NCBI GenBank assembly: GCA_016929305.1 | Contig: JAFGJC010000411.1 | Coordinates: 1 to 5,432, forward strand | Reading direction: 5' to 3' | Length of the DNA: 5,432 nt | Source of the DNA: a candidate division CSSED10-310 bacterium | Lineage (GTDB): Bacteria > CSSED10-310 > JAFGJC01 | Part shown: positions 4,664-5,432 of the stretch, in pieces | How positions within the stretch are numbered: position 1 is the first letter of the stretch | Layout of the letters: each line of letters starts with the position of its first letter | Notes under the pieces: generated by a model | What the model was told of the DNA's origin: nothing | What the model saw: only the letters and a program-made list of their open reading frames with translations | Databases searched by the model: none | Translations under genes and position numbers: made by a program

Positions 4664-5205
4664 ATGACTGGCAAGAGAATTATCGATGCAAATGAGATTG
4701 TAAGCAAGGTTAAATCATTAAATGGTCATGAGATGTTGAAAGAAATCGTTCAGGTGGTGGTTCAGGAGCTATTGGAAGCAGAGCGGGACAATCATGTTGG
4801 AGTGGATGCATATAGTAGAGGTGTAGAGAGGAACGATATACGTAGTGGATATAAGGATCGTACGCTAGCGACTTTATTGGGAGACGTTCGATTACGAAAG
4901 CCGCAGACCCGAAACGGGATGCATTCCGAGATATTGGATAATTACACGCGAATAGATCAGTCAGTATTAACGATGGCAGCAGAGATGTATGCGAAAGGTG
5001 TATCGACACGCAAGGTAGAAGATTTGTTAAAAAGACGATAGGGACGTCGGTATCATCCGGGACGGTATCGCGGGCTAACAAGCGATTGGACGATGCAATC
5101 GAGCAGTTAAGAACAAGGGAATTGTCAAGTTGTCCCATTCTGATTCTGGATGGCCGATTCGATAAGGTTCGTGAAAACAGTGTCATAGTAAACGGAGCGT
5201 TGCTA
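4664..5205 (+). pseudogene. IS256-family (Mutator-type) transposase, frameshifted and truncated
   Basis: The first frame, 4664-5041, encodes 125 residues from MTGKRIIDANEIV through GVERNDIRSGYKDRTL, LGDVRLRKPQTR and GVSTRKVEDLLKRR, the N-terminal half of an IS256/Mutator transposase. It stops at TAG 5039-5041. The same protein continues in the -1 frame from about 5032: KKTIGTSVSSGTVSRANKR, then SCPILILDGRFDKVREN, which contains the first catalytic-region Asp in its family context (D-x-R-x-x-x-VRE). A run of five A at 5029-5033 where six would keep the frame explains the shift as a one-base deletion. The continuing frame loses similarity after VNGALL (about 5205) and stops at 5217-5219. A full-length protein is about 400 residues, so the remaining catalytic Asp and Glu are absent. 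The start is set by AAGGAGG 5 bases upstream. Not functional as read here. Confidence 0.8.
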
Positions 5206-5432
5206 TACTCGACGTCATAAATAATTGCGCATGACATAGAAATGTGATGGGCTTTAGATATGAAGCCTTTAACTATTTCTGACGCAGAAACAATGATCCT
5301 GGCGTTACAGGATGAAATCCGTCGTTCTGAAGATTCGCGGTATGATCATCGATTGCATGCCATCCTATTGGTGGCTCAGGGGTTGAGTTGTCGAGAGGTT
5401 GGGAGCATTCTTGGTGATTCGGCAAGGATTGT
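5205..5432 (+). mobile_element. IS630-family insertion sequence, left end (partial), probably inside the IS256 remnant
   Basis: IS630 elements insert at TA dinucleotides. The IS256 reading frame loses meaning at TATA (5204-5207), 53-56 bases before an IS630-type transposase start, which is a suitable spacing for a left end. The segment contains a perfect inverted pair GTCAT (5214-5218) / ATGAC (5231-5235) that may belong to the terminal region. The exact tip is inferred, and the right end is outside the window. Confidence 0.5.
5260..5432 (+). CDS. IS630-family transposase, N-terminal 57 residues (runs off right edge)
   Basis: The visible protein begins MKPLTISDAETMILALQDE and continues with SRYDHRLHAILLVAQGLSC, REVGSILGDSARI. 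Residues about 27-57 form the first helix-turn-helix that opens IS630/Tc1-like transposases (R-x-x-x-R-L-x-A-I-L-L-V-A-x-G-x-S, then E-V-x-x-x-L-G-x-S). The DDE catalytic domain would follow beyond 5432. The start codon at 5260 has only a weak purine-rich site upstream (GATGGG at 5246-5251), and no earlier in-frame start continues the similarity. The frame is open throughout the window. No statement on activity is possible. Confidence 0.75.
   Translation, partial: MKPLTISDAETMILALQDEIRRSEDSRYDHRLHAILLVAQGLSCREVGSILGDSARI

Larger units (their letters stand above)
4576..5205 (+). mobile_element. IS256-family insertion sequence, left part (truncated)
   Basis: The element is recognised from the transposase remnant at 4664-5205. 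The left boundary is only an estimate, because the terminal inverted repeat cannot be confirmed without the right end. The right half of the transposase is missing from this window, probably displaced by an IS630-family insertion near 5204-5207. Confidence 0.5.

Noticed and set aside
5029..5041. Programmed -1 frameshift in the IS256-type transposase
   Set aside because: There is no A AAA AAG heptamer in phase, IS256 transposases are normally one frame, and the gene is truncated further on.
4710..5237. Long minus-strand open frame opposite the IS256 remnant
   Set aside because: It is antisense to a recognisable transposase in both of its frames and has no domain or ribosome binding site.

Overview
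This 5.4 kb window is accessory, mobile DNA. It holds the start of an IS21-family element (leftward), a tRNA-Thr 3' fragment that looks like an attachment site, a tyrosine integrase, two cargo genes, and then a broken IS256-family transposase that appears to be interrupted by an IS630-family element running off the right edge. Strong GGAGG-type ribosome binding sites and bacterial IS families point to a bacterium. The tRNA fragment carries no encoded CCA (its 3' side reads T-TCA), which excludes lineages that always encode CCA. I cannot name a taxon from the sequence. Composition is uneven: the integrase and most of the ATPase gene are near 50% G+C, while the orphan membrane-protein gene and the spacers are much more AT-rich.

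Layout. Positions 1-135 (minus) encode the first 45 residues of an IstA-type transposase. Positions 187-408 hold five copies of a TGGGGATT...TTGGCC repeat in both orientations, as expected for an IS21-family end. Positions 409-737 contain the unresolved IS tip and then AT-rich DNA with no gene. Positions 738-780 match the 3' half of a tRNA-Thr(CGU) on the minus strand, from anticodon loop to discriminator base, with no 5' half next to it. The integrase (807-2021, plus) starts 26 bases further on and reads away from the fragment. Between it and the next gene lie an 11-bp tandem repeat and a hairpin.

Cargo. 2216-3616 encodes an AlbA_2 (Schlafen-like)/GHKL-type ATPase/winged-helix protein of the COG2865 type. 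3865-4524 encodes a 219-residue protein with one N-terminal membrane helix that I do not recognise. It is AT-rich and bracketed by a perfect 12-bp inverted repeat.

Right side. 4664-5205 is an IS256-family transposase reading frame with a one-base frameshift and an abrupt end after its first catalytic-region Asp. The break lies at a TATA, and an IS630-family transposase begins 55 bases downstream, so nested insertion is the simplest reading.

How it fits together: the integrase and tRNA fragment define one junction of a genomic island that targets tRNA-Thr(CGU). By geometry the island extends rightward, and the reconstituted tRNA should be at its far end, beyond 5432. The COG2865-type gene and the membrane protein are the integrase-proximal cargo. 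A defence or regulatory role is possible but is not shown by this sequence.
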